64,000 bases of DNA from Trifolium pratense. Its lineage: Eukaryota > Streptophyta > Magnoliopsida > Fabales > Fabaceae. Where the stretch lies: assembly GCF_020283565.1 (NCBI RefSeq), contig NC_060064.1:16760337-16824336 (forward strand), read 5' to 3'. Every line of letters begins with the position of its first letter. Positions within the stretch are counted from its first letter, which is position 1. The translations under genes were made by a program, and so were the position numbers. A model generated the notes under the pieces. The model ran no database searches, was not told where the DNA came from, and saw only the letters and a program-made list of their open reading frames with translations. Of the stretch, positions 24,051-35,887 are shown piece by piece.

Positions 24051-25988
24051 CCTCGTTACACTCACTTTTTCCCTCTCAAATTGCACCCCTCTCCTCTAAC
24101 TTCTACTAATATTTGGAGTATTATAGTACCATCTACGAGGTTAATTTTATTAACTAATTTTTCAATCCCATGTACGCGTGAAACTGTGCATATATGTATA
24201 TATAGTATCAATTTAGAATTAGAGCAAACTTTAACTTCTTTTTTTTTACGTAAGTAATCATCTCCACGTGATTGAAGAGACTAATATATCAAATCTTGTG
24301 AGATTTAAAATAGTAGACAAACTTTTTCTTAGTTTTAACACAGTTGCATGTTTAAACCAGAAATCAAACTTCCAAAAATCTTGATTAAGGTATAAAAGAT
24401 CAGCACCATTTCATATAGCATACTTTAACTTTTATCTTTTGCAAAAAATAGAAATATCTATAATCAAATGATCTATCTATTAGAACTAAATCTATGGTAA
24501 CATATTCATCTAATATTTAGACTTATTAATTTCATAAGTTGTAAAAATAAATTTATGCATGATAAAAAAACTTACTTAAAATATTTCATTATCTTATTTA
24601 ATTATTTTTGGTTTTTACCACAATAATCTGCCAACTGGACTGTTCAATCTAGTTAGGTGGATGATTATGATTAGTGCATAAATAATATTTAATATAGAAA
24701 AATTAATAAATATTATATGTGTATATTCTTTCACCCTTTATTTATGTTTTTGTTTGATTTGAAAGCTTGACATAATGAAATAATAAAGGTGTCTCTGACT
24801 TTCTGATATCTGATGGTCAATTAGAGACCCCACGCCACGTCCCTAACACAAATTGACAATATGGTCACGTGACACATTGATTTAAATCCAAAAACACATT
24901 CAATCAATGTTGTAATGTGATACATACACGCATTGAATTGTACTGGTAATCCTAAACAAAATTTGGGTGTTAGAAGGTCAATTTTATTTCTACTAAACCT
25001 TCTTTGGATTCCATTTAACAACGTTGAAAAACGTCATTTCTTTTCATCTAAGGTGAAAACTTTTATAATGTCAATCACTAGGGTGGTGGTGGCAATGCCT
25101 TCATATTCTTGGGAGTTGAGTTTGGTTGGGACAATGTCTTCCAAGTTCCAACTTCTAAATTTGTAACCTTCTTTTGGCTTTATCTTGGAGAGATTTCTAA
25201 ATAAAATCAAAGAGTGAAAAACATTAGTTGAAAAAGTGCATCAATCACTAATGAAAATTTGTTCATAGCATAAAATAGATTTTTAAATAGATTATCAAAG
25301 ATATCTTTGTAACAAAGGTTCTACCACCCGGCTTAGTTTAACTGATGACATAGACTTCAGTTGCTTTGATTAACAGTACTCAGACGTGTTATATTGAACT
25401 TTTCAAAGAAGAGACTCAAATTTAAAATAGAAATTTATGATAGACTTCATGCTTAGACCTTAAATGTTTTGATAACCTCAAACCTAGCAAAGTCTAATTT
25501 CCCTGACCCTAGCCTATTCTCACATTTGACGTCGAATACCATATTTTAGACTAAATATTTAATAGAGAAATCAAAATTGTTAAATTTTAAAATTGACTAC
25601 TAATTTCATAAAATGATGAAAATATAAACTAAAATTACAAACTAACCCAAAAAATAATTTAAATGTAAGCACCAATCAAGGGTTCTACACTGTGCTATCT
25701 ACCAAAAGGTGAAAACACAAACACAACAATACTATGCATTTATAAAAACAACAGACTTTTCATAAGCTATTATGAGAGCTCTATATCAACACAATTCCCA
25801 TTCTTCATATTCATCATAGCTATCATAACCTATTTCACGTAGTAAACTAAATGCAACACTTTTTTTAACCTTTCCAGCACATAAAAATCCACCAATAATA
25901 TCCATTCTGAAACACCCTTTAAGTAACACTAACACTGATACATAACAAAACACAACACTTTTCAAACAAACAACCTCTGTTTTTTCCA

Positions 25989-28900
25989 ATGTCTACATTC
26001 TGTATATACCTGTTCTTTCTTTCCTTAACCTTTTCAATCTTCAACTTCAACCTCACTTCATCATCTTCATCACAAGAACTTCAAACCCTTCTTTCATTCA
26101 AATCCACCATTCAAGACACCAAAAACACTTTATCAACTTGGTCAAACACTTCACAAACCCATTTCTGTAACTGGACTGGTATCTCTTGTTCTTCTTCTTC
26201 TTCTTCACCACTATCAGTAACCTCTGTTAACCTTCAAAGCTTAAATCTTTCTGGTGATATCTCATCTTCCATTTGTGACCTTCCAAATCTCTTTGATCTT
26301 AACCTTGCTAATAATGTTTTCAACCAACCTATTCCTCTTCATCTTTCTCAATGTAGTTCATTGAAAAGTTTGAATCTTAGTAATAATCTTATTTGGGGTA
26401 CTATCCCATCTCAGATTTCACTTTTTGTTTCATTATCTGTGCTTGATTTGAGTAGAAATCATATTGAAGGAAATGTTCCAGATACTTTAGGTTCATTGAA
26501 GAATCTTCAAGTGCTTAATATGGCTAATAATTTGCTTTCTGGTGATGTACCTAAGGTGTTTGGTAATTTTACTAAGTTAGAAATTCTTGATTTGTCTGAA
26601 AATCCTTACTTGGTTAGTGAGATTCCAGAGGATATTGGTCAGCTTGGGAATCTAAAGCAGCTTTTTTTGCAAAGTTCTTCTTTTCAAGGTGAAATTCCTG
26701 AGTCTTTGAAGGGTTTGACTAGTTTAAGTTATTTAGATCTCTCTCAGAATAATCTAACTGGTGAGGTTCCTAAGACTCTTGTGAGTTCTCTTAAGAATCT
26801 TGTTTCTTTTGATGTTTCACAAAATAAGCTTAAAGGGTCATTTCCAAATGGTTTGTGTAGTGGAAAAGTGCTTATAAATTTAAGTCTTCACACAAATAGT
26901 TTCACTGGTTTAATACCAAACACAACTAGTGAGTGTAAGAGTCTTGAGAGATTTCAAGTTCAGAACAATGGTTTCTCTGGTGATTTTCCTGTTGTGTTAT
27001 TTTCACTTCCTAAAATTAAGCTCATTAGAGGTGAAAACAATAGATTCACAGGACAAATACCTGAGTCAATCTTAGAAGCTGTTCAGTTAGAACAAGTTCA
27101 GCTTGATAATAATCTTTTTGATGGTAAAATTCCTTTAGGTCTTGGTTTTGTTAAAAGCTTATACAGATTTTCTGCTTCTCTTAATCATTTCTATGGTGAA
27201 CTTCCTCCTAATTTTTGTGACTCACCAGTTATGAGTATAGTGAATCTCTCTCATAACTCTCTTTCTGGTCATATACCTCAGTTGAAAAAATGCAGGAAAT
27301 TAGTTTCACTTTCTTTAGCTGATAACAGTTTCACAGGAGAAATTCCTTCTTCTCTAGCTGAATTACCTGTGCTTACTTACCTTGATCTTTCAGATAACAA
27401 TCTCACTGGTTCAATTCCATTAGGGCTTCAAAACTTGAAGCTTGCTCTTTTCAATGTTTCCTTTAATCAGTTATCAGGTAAAGTGCCATACTCATTGATA
27501 TCTGGTCTTCCTGCATCATTTTTGGAAGGTAATCCTTCTCTTTGCGGTCCCGGATTGCCGAATTCATGTTCTGATGACAAGCCAAGACACCATTCTGCTT
27601 CTGGTCTTACAACCTTGACATGTGCTTTGATCTCTCTAGCATTTGTTGCTGGAACTGCTCTTGTTGCTGGTGGTTTTATATTGTATAGGAGATCTTGTAA
27701 AGAGAATGAAGCTGCGGTGTGGCGTTCGGTGTTTTTCTTTCCTCTGAGAATTACTGAGCATGATCTTGTTATAGGGATGAATGAGAAAAGCTCAATAGGA
27801 AATGGAGTTTTTGGGAATGTTTATGTTGTGAGGTTACCTAGTGGTGATTTAGTATCTGTGAAGAAGTTGGTTAAATTTGGAAACCAGTCTTCAAAGAGTT
27901 TGAAAGTTGAGGTCAAAACTTTGGCTAAAATTAGGCATAAGAATATTGTTAAGATTCTTGGGTTTTGCCATTCTGATGAGTCAGTTTTTCTTATTTATGA
28001 ATACTTGCATGGTGGGAGCTTAGGAGACTTGATTTCTAGTCAGAATTTTGAGTTGCATTGGGGAGTTAGATTAAGGATTGCTATTGGAGTTGCTCAAGGA
28101 CTTGCATATCTTCACAAGGATTATGTTCCACACTTGGTTCATAGAAATGTCAAGTCAAAGAACATTCTGTTGGATGTTAACTTTGAGCCAAAACTTACAC
28201 ATTTTGCTCTTGATAGGATTGTTGGAGAACCTGCATTTCAATCAACTTTGGATTCTGAAGCTGCATCTTCTTCTTGTTACATTGCTCCAGGTATGACAAG
28301 TTATATGAATTACAATAATAGAGCAAATTCATGTATGTAGTTCATATAGAGTTTCCTATGATAATTAATTGAGTATGAAGCACGAACGCAGACACCAGAT
28401 ATGACACGGACACTGAAATGGACCTAATTTAATGGAATTATAAGTGTCAGTGTTGTGGCGTGTCAGACACGCCTAATTCAAGGAGCGTCCGTGCTTCATG
28501 TGTTTGACAAACATGAATTTGAGTAGAATTGAATAAGTGATTTATTATGTATGGATGGATAGTTTTATTCAAAAAACATGTTTGATGTAAAAAGTAGTAT
28601 AAATTTTTCAACTAAACCATAGCAATAATTTTGTATCATATTAATTTCACATAGTAAATTGTATTGTTGCATTGCAGAATATGGTTACAACAAAAAAGCA
28701 AGTGAACAATTGGATGTGTACAGCTTTGGTGTTGTATTGCTAGAGCTAGTTTGTGGAAGACAAGCAGAGCAAACCGATTCAAGTGAGTCCTCACTTGACA
28801 TAGTGAAATGGGTTAGAAGGAAAGTGAACATTACTAATGGAGTGCACCAAGTTCTTGACAGTAAAATATCACAAACTTGTCACAAAGAAATGGTTGGTGC

Positions 28901-29048
28901 TTTAGATATTGCTCTACGTTGCACTTCTGTGGTACCTGAAAAAAGGCCATCAATGTTAGATGTTGTTAGAGGTCTTCAGTCTCTTGAGTCAAGGACTTGT
29001 GTTGCAAATTTGCAGGGTCCAAATGGTGAACCCTCCATTGCTGTTTGA
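25989..29048 (+). CDS. LRR receptor-like pseudokinase, At5g06940 type
   Basis: Two exons, 25989-28290 and 28678-29048, join as GCTCCAG|AATATGG and encode 890 residues. In order: a signal peptide (residues 1-28); an LRR N-terminal cap with the CNWTGISC motif near 58-65; about twenty plant-type extracellular LRRs to about residue 510; a capping CGPGLPNSC pair; a membrane segment around 545-570 (TCALISLAFVAGTALVAGGF); and a kinase-like domain to the C-terminus. The glycine loop (GNGVFGNVY) and VAIK-type lysine (VSVKKL) are kept. The catalytic loop reads HRNVKSKNI, with Asn for the HRD aspartate, and the DFG position reads THFAL, so metal-binding and catalytic aspartates are both missing. It is therefore predicted to be an inactive receptor kinase acting by binding partners. 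Overall sequence agrees with the Arabidopsis protein annotated as a probably inactive LRR receptor kinase. The single intron lies in the activation segment, before the (A)PE motif. Confidence 0.95.
28375..28499. mobile_element. MITE in the intron of the LRR kinase
   Basis: Perfect 10-bp inverted ends ATGAAGCACG / CGTGCTTCAT enclose 125 bp, which carry further inverted pieces (GACACGGACACTG near the left, CAGTGTTGTGGCGTGTC near the right). It is non-coding and lies entirely within intron 28291-28677. Confidence 0.7.
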
Positions 29049-31146
29049 ATATTTGAATGAAATTTTATGTTCCATCTCAAAGATTGTTTTGATGTCTTTG
29101 CATGTAAATTTTCAGCTTTATATTTCACTTTTTTTGTTTGCTCAAAGTGGAGGAACCGGATTCGAATCTCGTCATGACGTTCAACCTAGCAATTTCGACA
29201 TTTATGCCAATTTGAACTAGAATTGTGTGACACTTTCTTTTTTAACTAGAATTTGTGGACACTTATGTTTGATGATTTGAGATATAGAATGGTTTGGCAA
29301 AATCACATTGTGGATGAGACTTTTCTTAGGAGGGCGAGCTAGTCCAAATTTAGCTGGGTTAATATTGAGCGGTTACTATTTGCACTCCCATTTTTTGCTA
29401 ATAGTAATACACCTTTCTGTAAAGTTTTATTCTTCTTCAAATATCAATGATGATGAAGTTTACTTTCATAAGATATATAATTTTTAGGCTATTACATGCC
29501 CACAAGTGAAAAGGAAAATACTAATAATAAAGTGTTGAGGGTTCATCATGATTCATGTGAGTGTGAGTATAAATAAATTCAAATGTTCTTAAAAAAAATA
29601 AAAATAAATTAAAATGGTGAAATTATTTGTATACCGTGCATCATGTCTCACTCTCATACGTTAGCAAAAACTTATTTTTAAACCATTTTTCCTTTTGAAA
29701 GTTAACTCATGCACCATTTTTGCTTTTTAAAATGGTGTTAGGGGAGTTGGAAATATTAATTATCCTCCGAGAAGAATTTACGAAGACATTCGTTTGTAAG
29801 ATAGTCAAAACTTTGTGAAAATATTAGTATATTCAAAAAGCTTAAATCATGTATAAATATTGGAGTGTCTACCAGGATCAAATGTCAATATTTCTTACAT
29901 TGTAGTGTCACATTTAAAGGAATTGGCATGTGGACTCCTATAAGAAATCATGTGATTAAATTACATTTGTGTAACACTCGAATAATATTATATTATTCAA
30001 TAACGTTTTGATTAAAAAATAGTTTACAAGCTTGAAAAAAAAAAAGTTTACAAAGAGGATACACCCAAATAGGAAACAAGCTTATTGCAAAAGCAATGTG
30101 ACTTCTGATAGGAGTCACTCCGGTGTTTAAAATTTCATTGCTATCAAAATTATAAACCATATTGATGGGGAGAAAGGAGTTGTTTTTGGTGTTAGATCAA
30201 TGATGCAAAGAGACTAACTCTCAAACCTGAGAGAGAATGTTCATAAATTTATTGTGAAAAAGTGACACACATACTTGATGCCTTAAATTTTTGGTGAAGA
30301 TGACACAAATTTTACTTGTGAGTTGCTCTTTATCCAATATATCGATTCACCCTAGTGTTTACATCTCCCTCAAAAGTCTCAACACTAAGGTCTGTTTGAC
30401 AAGTCCGATAAGCTAACTTATAACTTATGTTTTTTTTTTAACAAGATCTTATAACTTTTTTTTAATTTTTTTTAATAAGAGCTTATAATTTTTTTTAATT
30501 TTTTTTTATAAGAGCTTATAACTTATATTTTATTATAAATATTCTCTTAAATTTGATTTTTCAACACAAAACAATTTTTTCGAACATTTATTAACAACAA
30601 GATCCAATAAAAAAAATATTCCATTTGTCCCCAAATATAAACACTTACGGTATTTGACAAAAATTGTCCCAAAATATAAACCAATTTTCAACTAAATGTC
30701 CATTTGGATTGACTCATTTTTTAGCGTATGAAAAATAGCTTATGCATATAAATATGTTTTTATGTTAATTCATAAGTTTTCACTAATGAAAATTGTATCT
30801 TCATAAGCTTTTTTTTACAAACTATCTTGACAAACTTATGAATAATACATAAAATTTTATTTATTTACGTAAAGTTGTTTTGCAAAAGGTAAAAAATAAG
30901 TTAATCCAAACACACCCTTATTATTATCATTAGATTAGATTAGATACATTTATTGTTTCTTTTCTAAATAAACCCTAAATTGAAATATGAAAAAATAAAG
31001 ATTTTTTAGGCACAAAGCGCGAGTATATATATATATATATAAGAGAGGATCTAAGAAAGTCCACATTACGTTGAAGGAAAAGGAGGGTTTTCATCGGATT
31101 TGGGGTTTAGGTCGCAGCAGTCTTCTTCAACTCTCTTCCACTCACC
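29049..31146. other. Intergenic region between LRR kinase and RPB6
   Basis: After the LRR kinase 3' region, two segments with TE-like ends are seen: around 30385-30560 (repeated AGAGCTTATAA units among poly(T)), and 30705-30915, which starts CCATTTGGATTGAC and ends TTAATCCAAACACACC. The latter is the same kind of element as in the NEK intron. A TA repeat at 31024-31041 lies about 105 bp upstream of the RPB6 start codon and could be its TATA region. No coding frame was found. Confidence 0.45.
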
Positions 31147-33990
31147 ATGGCCGACGATGACTATGAGGATATCGACATGGGGTTCTCTTTCTCTTTCCCA
31201 TCTCACTCTCACTCGCATAGCATAATTAATTAGGGTTTTTTCCACTTCAATTTCTTCGCAGTTTGTATAAATTATTATTACTAATCAAATATTTCGCATC
31301 ATTATAACCATGCAGGTACGAGGAGGAGCCACCAGAGCCTGAGATTGAGGTTCATTTTTTTTTTTTTTGGAATTTTTATTTTTTGGAATTTAATGGATTT
31401 ATTGATGGGTTTAATCAAATTATTGGTGTGCAGGAAGGTGCAGAGGAGGAAGATCCCGATAAACAAAATGATGACTTGGATGCTGAACCGATTGAAACTG
31501 AAGATAAGGAAGCTGATCAACCAGTTGAGCGTCCCAGAAGGACTTCTAAATATATGACTAAGTATGAGCGTGCTAGGATTCTCGGCACCCGTGCTCTTCA
31601 AATCAGGTTTGATTATTCATTATTTGTGATGATATGTTTGAAAATTGAAGAATGTTATGCAAGGTTGCATTGCCAGACGGGGAGAATGTGCTTTAGTTGT
31701 CACAAAATTTCAGGAGTGCAGAAAGGAATATGAAGTTATCTTAGCATAGACTACAGCCATAGGATTTAAGCTTCTCTGTAAGCCATGCTTCTTTATTCCA
31801 CCTCTGTCCTGGATTAGACTCTGAATTTGTTTCTCGGACCAACCACCGTATGTGGACTTGCTGATGTCTGGGGTCAGATGCCCACTTAGCCAGTCTGCGT
31901 CACAGAAACCTAGAATATATGCTGGTTTGGCTAGGTTTACCTTCAATAGGAGTGAGCCATTAGTGATAGTGCCTGCTAGATACCCGAGTATCCTTTTTAC
32001 ATCTTTCCAGTGCTCCTTCAATGGATGTTACATAAATTGACAAGCTTTCTTAACAACAGAATAGGTTTTAGGCCTATAAGGGTTCCACAGTGTAATGCCC
32101 CCTACAACTTATCAATAGAGTAGGATCTTCCGTAGAGTTTGCACCATATTTTGAGATTTTACAGTAAGTGATCATAGGATATGAGTGGAGTCATAGCCCA
32201 AAAGAATTGTAGGTGGTTGTTGGACTGGAAGTGAAGGTGAGGGGAAGGAAATGTCCAACAGCTGTATCTTGTGGTTGTTTCATTTTATCACTGTATAGTG
32301 CAAGAGGTTCTATTTATAAAAGTGAGTTCTTTATTTGTAATTGTAACTGGATTTCGGTTACAGTTAAAAGTGTCTATATCTGTGAACTAACCTAGCTGAC
32401 AAGCTTCTAGTAAGAGAAGTAATGCTCTGAGCAGAGAGCTTGCAGCTAGTGCAACAATGAATACCAAACTCATTATATAATAAACCAGTATGCCTGTGAA
32501 AAACAATAATGACTTGGTTTAGACACACCTCACTACTAACTACTAAGGGAGGAAAACACTTGCCATTTACCAAGGCAGTTTTGACAAAAGTTACTTCTTT
32601 CTTCCTTTGAAAGAACTTTTTTTAGCCTTTAAAATCTAAAACAATCATACTGTATATCTAACATGCTATAACTTGTTGTGCAGTATGAATGCACCTGTCA
32701 TGGTTGAGTTGGAGGGGGAAACTGACCCACTTGAGGTAATTTAACCTTTTGTTCTCTTTACAATTCCATACTTTTTAATTCTTGTCATACTACTACTGCA
32801 TTTGATTACTCATTATGAGTATATGGTTGTCAATTTTTCGAAAATGTCAGTGCTTTCATGTGCGCTTCATTTGAAATATAGAGAATGTTATATTATGAAG
32901 CTTCCTAACTTTTACTACTTTATTGATCTCCTTCATTAAGTGTTGTACCATGACGTGCATACCACCTATGTTGGCCTTGTATGCTTTGATATTTGTTGTA
33001 TGGTCAACTATACAATTGTACTAATATATGCAGACATACATGTATATCATAAGGGATTTATCTTCTCATGTATTCATTTTCAACTAACCTATATTTTTAA
33101 GATGAGAAGATCAATGTTCATCAGAAATAGGCTTATTTTTATATTATGTCTAATAGTTTCCTATTATAGCTTGTATGTTCAGCTTGTAGATCGGTTTTCC
33201 CACCATTGTTCATAGCTTTGAAGTTTCTAGCATAAATTGGGTTGTTATTCAGTTTGATAGTCCTGTGCTCTTTTAAATGTTCCGTTGATGAAACTTTTTA
33301 AAACTTTGTAAGATAAGATTGTCATGATTACTTTGCTTGACTGATAAGTTTGATGAAATTCTTGTCTTCCAATGTTGAATCAGACCACATGTTAATTTAG
33401 GATTTAAATAATCTCCTCGATGGGTAGTACTTTCTTTTATGTAGAGTGATTTGTTATTTCTATATGTTATCTGATTCTCAAGCTCTTAAGATTTGTAAAT
33501 TAACACTCTCCACTCGATACTAGGAATTATACTGTGCACTTTGTTTTAGACGTTTTCTGTATTTGATTCATGAATATCCTTGTTCTGTTTGTTAGGAGGT
33601 GTTGGTTGTGTTTTTTTTTTCTTCGTTTTTTGCAAAGGCAAGGTGTTAGCTCTGCCATGGTTTCAAATACTTTCATTTTGTTTATGCATCAGTTCTGTAA
33701 TAGCAATGCTATGTATTTTATGTGTTGTAATGTCTGATATTTTATTCTCCCAACCCTTCAGATTGCCATGAAGGAGCTACGAGAGCGGAAAATTCCTTTT
33801 ACCATCCGTCGCTACTTGCCTGATGGAAGGTAATTAAATACTCTCCGTTTAGTAAGTTGGATACTTCTTTTTCTTGTATAGAAGGATTTAGGCTGATACC
33901 ATTTTTGGCAAATTATCCAGTTATGAAGATTGGGGAGTTGATGAACTGATTGTGGAAGACTCTTGGAAGAGACAAGTGGGTGGTGATTGA
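31147..33990 (+). CDS. NRPB6: RNA polymerases I, II and III (and plant IV/V) common subunit RPB6 / RPABC2
   Basis: Six exons join in frame to 143 residues: 31147-31181, 31316-31349, 31434-31606, 32684-32735, 33762-33829 and 33921-33990 (TGA). The acidic N-terminal third ([22 protein letters not shown]) is disordered-like. It is followed by the conserved Rpb6 core [20 protein letters not shown], then [20 protein letters not shown] and [12 protein letters not shown], and ends WKRQVGGD. This subunit sits at the base of the clamp and helps assembly and stability of nuclear RNA polymerases. The length matches Arabidopsis NRPB6 (144 residues). The ATG context (ACCATGGCC) is favourable and a TA-rich TATA-like tract lies about 105 bp upstream. 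Intron 3 carries an antisense Copia fragment (separate entry). Confidence 0.95.
31710..32110 (-). pseudogene. Copia retrotransposon RT/RNase H fragment inside RPB6 intron 3
   Basis: On the minus strand the translation contains [20 protein letters not shown] and [14 protein letters not shown], with TYGGW further on. This matches the end of the Copia reverse transcriptase and the RNase H start (VKRILRYLKGT, GFCDADWA). Upstream, in another frame, are GALHCGTLI and KKACQFM-like pieces and an in-frame stop, so it is broken. It lies antisense to the host transcript and is removed by splicing. No LTRs were identified around it. Confidence 0.75.
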
Positions 33991-35887
33991 TGGTTTGAAC
34001 TGACAAAGGTGTGGGAATGAGTAAAAGACACTAAGAAATGTTTTTATCTTGGATTTGTATGAAGTGGGCACTGATCTATGATCCTACCATAAAATTAACT
34101 TAATAGTACCCTATTAGTTTTGGTTGTGTATCTGTGCATGTCTTGTTCCTTTTACTTTAACCTAGTATCATTTTAGTTTCTGCTTGTAAGATGATGAATC
34201 TCTAGGCTTTTAATAGTATTTGCCGGTCTTTGTTAAATCAGATGTCACGATGCATTGGGAAATATGAACATTGAAGTGATACTTATCGGATTTTGAACTT
34301 GTTAATGATTTTCTACTTTCTACTACATTATGGAAATATCAGTTCTACCTTTCTTAAGAAATGATGACACGAGAAAGTTAACTATAAATGCTGACATTTT
34401 TGGCGAATATAATCAACCAATTCATGCGGAAGCGCGTGTATAAGGCAGCATACGACAGTAAAATTGAAATCTATCTATAAATAAAACAAGCACGTTTGTA
34501 AAATTTGTGTTTGAATCTTTCAACCGAAGGCATTTCTAAGATAAGTGATATTGATTATTGAGCATATATTTTGCGAATTGAAATATTTATAAAATTACGT
34601 AACCTTTGTCACGTAAAATTGAACATGTGAGGTGCACAACCAATACATTACCTGCCACTGTGAAAGGTTGAACACTCGATCAGCGTGAATCAATCAATAT
34701 GTTCTATGTTAAGTAGCTATAAGATTCATTAATAATTTGAAAAAATTGCGTATAAACATAAATTTTATGTACAAAAAATTATCGAAGGGGCTGGATGGAA
34801 CTCAGTTATGTATGTGGTTCAATAATGTATCTATTTGTCGGAAAAATAATTGATGAGCCCCTTCTACCCAAGTCATTTAATATTTATTTGGAGGTTTATG
34901 ATAATTAAAGTAAGGTACGATCTCATCATAAAAGATAGCTAGCTATTCATTTCGACTTTATTACTTGAACCGACAATATACTGCATATGCCAGTGTGCAA
35001 TACCAAAAACGCTTGGTAACATATGCCTCTGCCTATAAATGTGCTTATTGTTCATTCATAGGTTTAAAGAGAGATTAAGAGATGTGCACTGTCGGTGTAC
35101 ACTCACAACTCCTTAATTTGCTATATCATGCGGCTTTGTGTATCATTTAATCTTATTTAATCTTATACAAAAGACATGTATACATGTTTTTAGAGAAAGA
35201 AGTCTTTAAAATTATTTTTTCACATCAGTTTGTTTCAATATCAAATGTGTTATTTTAATTTGTGTATTTTTAACATTTCTATTGGTTAAAATTAGAGTAA
35301 CACATAAAATGTTTGTATTTTGATGCTCAAATAACACACACACACACACACACACACTATCTTCTATTGTCTAAAATTCGTATGGATCCTATCATTCTCC
35401 AAATTATGTGTGCCACATATAAATTTTTAGGACTCGTGCAAACTTTAACCAATAGTAAAGAGTGAGGTTAAATGCTTGTGTTGCCAACACTCTTCAACGT
35501 TCGAAGTCGTATTTTAAATTCTAATGTGGATGCCTTGTAAAAGAAGTTTGTATACTCTCTTAATAACAAAATATTGATATTACAAATATTACTTAGATGC
35601 TAGTTATTAAACATGAAGTGGTAAACATTGAACAGGAAGAATTCTTTAATGCTGTATGCTACTCTAAAAGACTTAATATGTATTGTATATACACCAAAAA
35701 AAAAGCAAACCAAAAAAGGAAACAAGGGCTTAAATTGCCCTATTAACAAAGGTTCTCAACATATATTAGATATCTTTATTCTTTTTTCCTTTTTCTCTTT
35801 CACTATTCCTTCCACTTAAATCTCTGACATATTCATTTTTACTTTGGTAAAGAGTATACATGTGTGGATTTCATCACAAGGTTCACA
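33991..35887. other. Intergenic region between RPB6 and the gar2-like gene
   Basis: RPB6 3' region followed by AT-rich sequence. Near 35090 is GTGCACTGTCGGTGTACAC, a MITE-like motif. A CA microsatellite lies at about 35334-35357, then TTTTTAGGACTCGTGCAAAC near 35429. Both genes face away from this interval at their 3' ends, so it is a convergent spacer. No coding frame was identified. Confidence 0.45.
35334..35357. repeat. (CA)n microsatellite
   Basis: About twelve CA units in an otherwise AT-rich intergenic stretch. Confidence 0.85.

Larger units (their letters stand above)
20260..25988. other. Long gene-free AT-rich region upstream of the LRR kinase
   Basis: No exon, domain or RNA gene could be supported over 5.7 kb. 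It holds a Stowaway-like remnant (22808-22900), a TTTA microsatellite (24009-24050), a repeat near 22020-22090 (GCACGCAGT, then TGATTTAAAATTGAACAG) that recurs around 63.14 kb, and many poly(A)/poly(T) runs. The last few hundred bases are the LRR kinase promoter and leader. A 67-codon frame on the minus strand at 25786-25989 overlaps that leader and has no recognisable motif. Confidence 0.5.

Noticed and set aside
25786..25989. 67-codon minus-strand frame (starts MEKTEVVCLKSVVFC, ends DEYEEWELC)
   Set aside because: It lies on the opposite strand over the LRR kinase leader, has no recognisable motif, and no splice or promoter evidence supports it. Kept only as a possible small peptide.
29140..29220. 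GGATTCGAATCTCGTC motif suggesting a tRNA gene or SINE
   Set aside because: Only a B-box-like motif is present. No cloverleaf arms or A-box could be found at the right distance.
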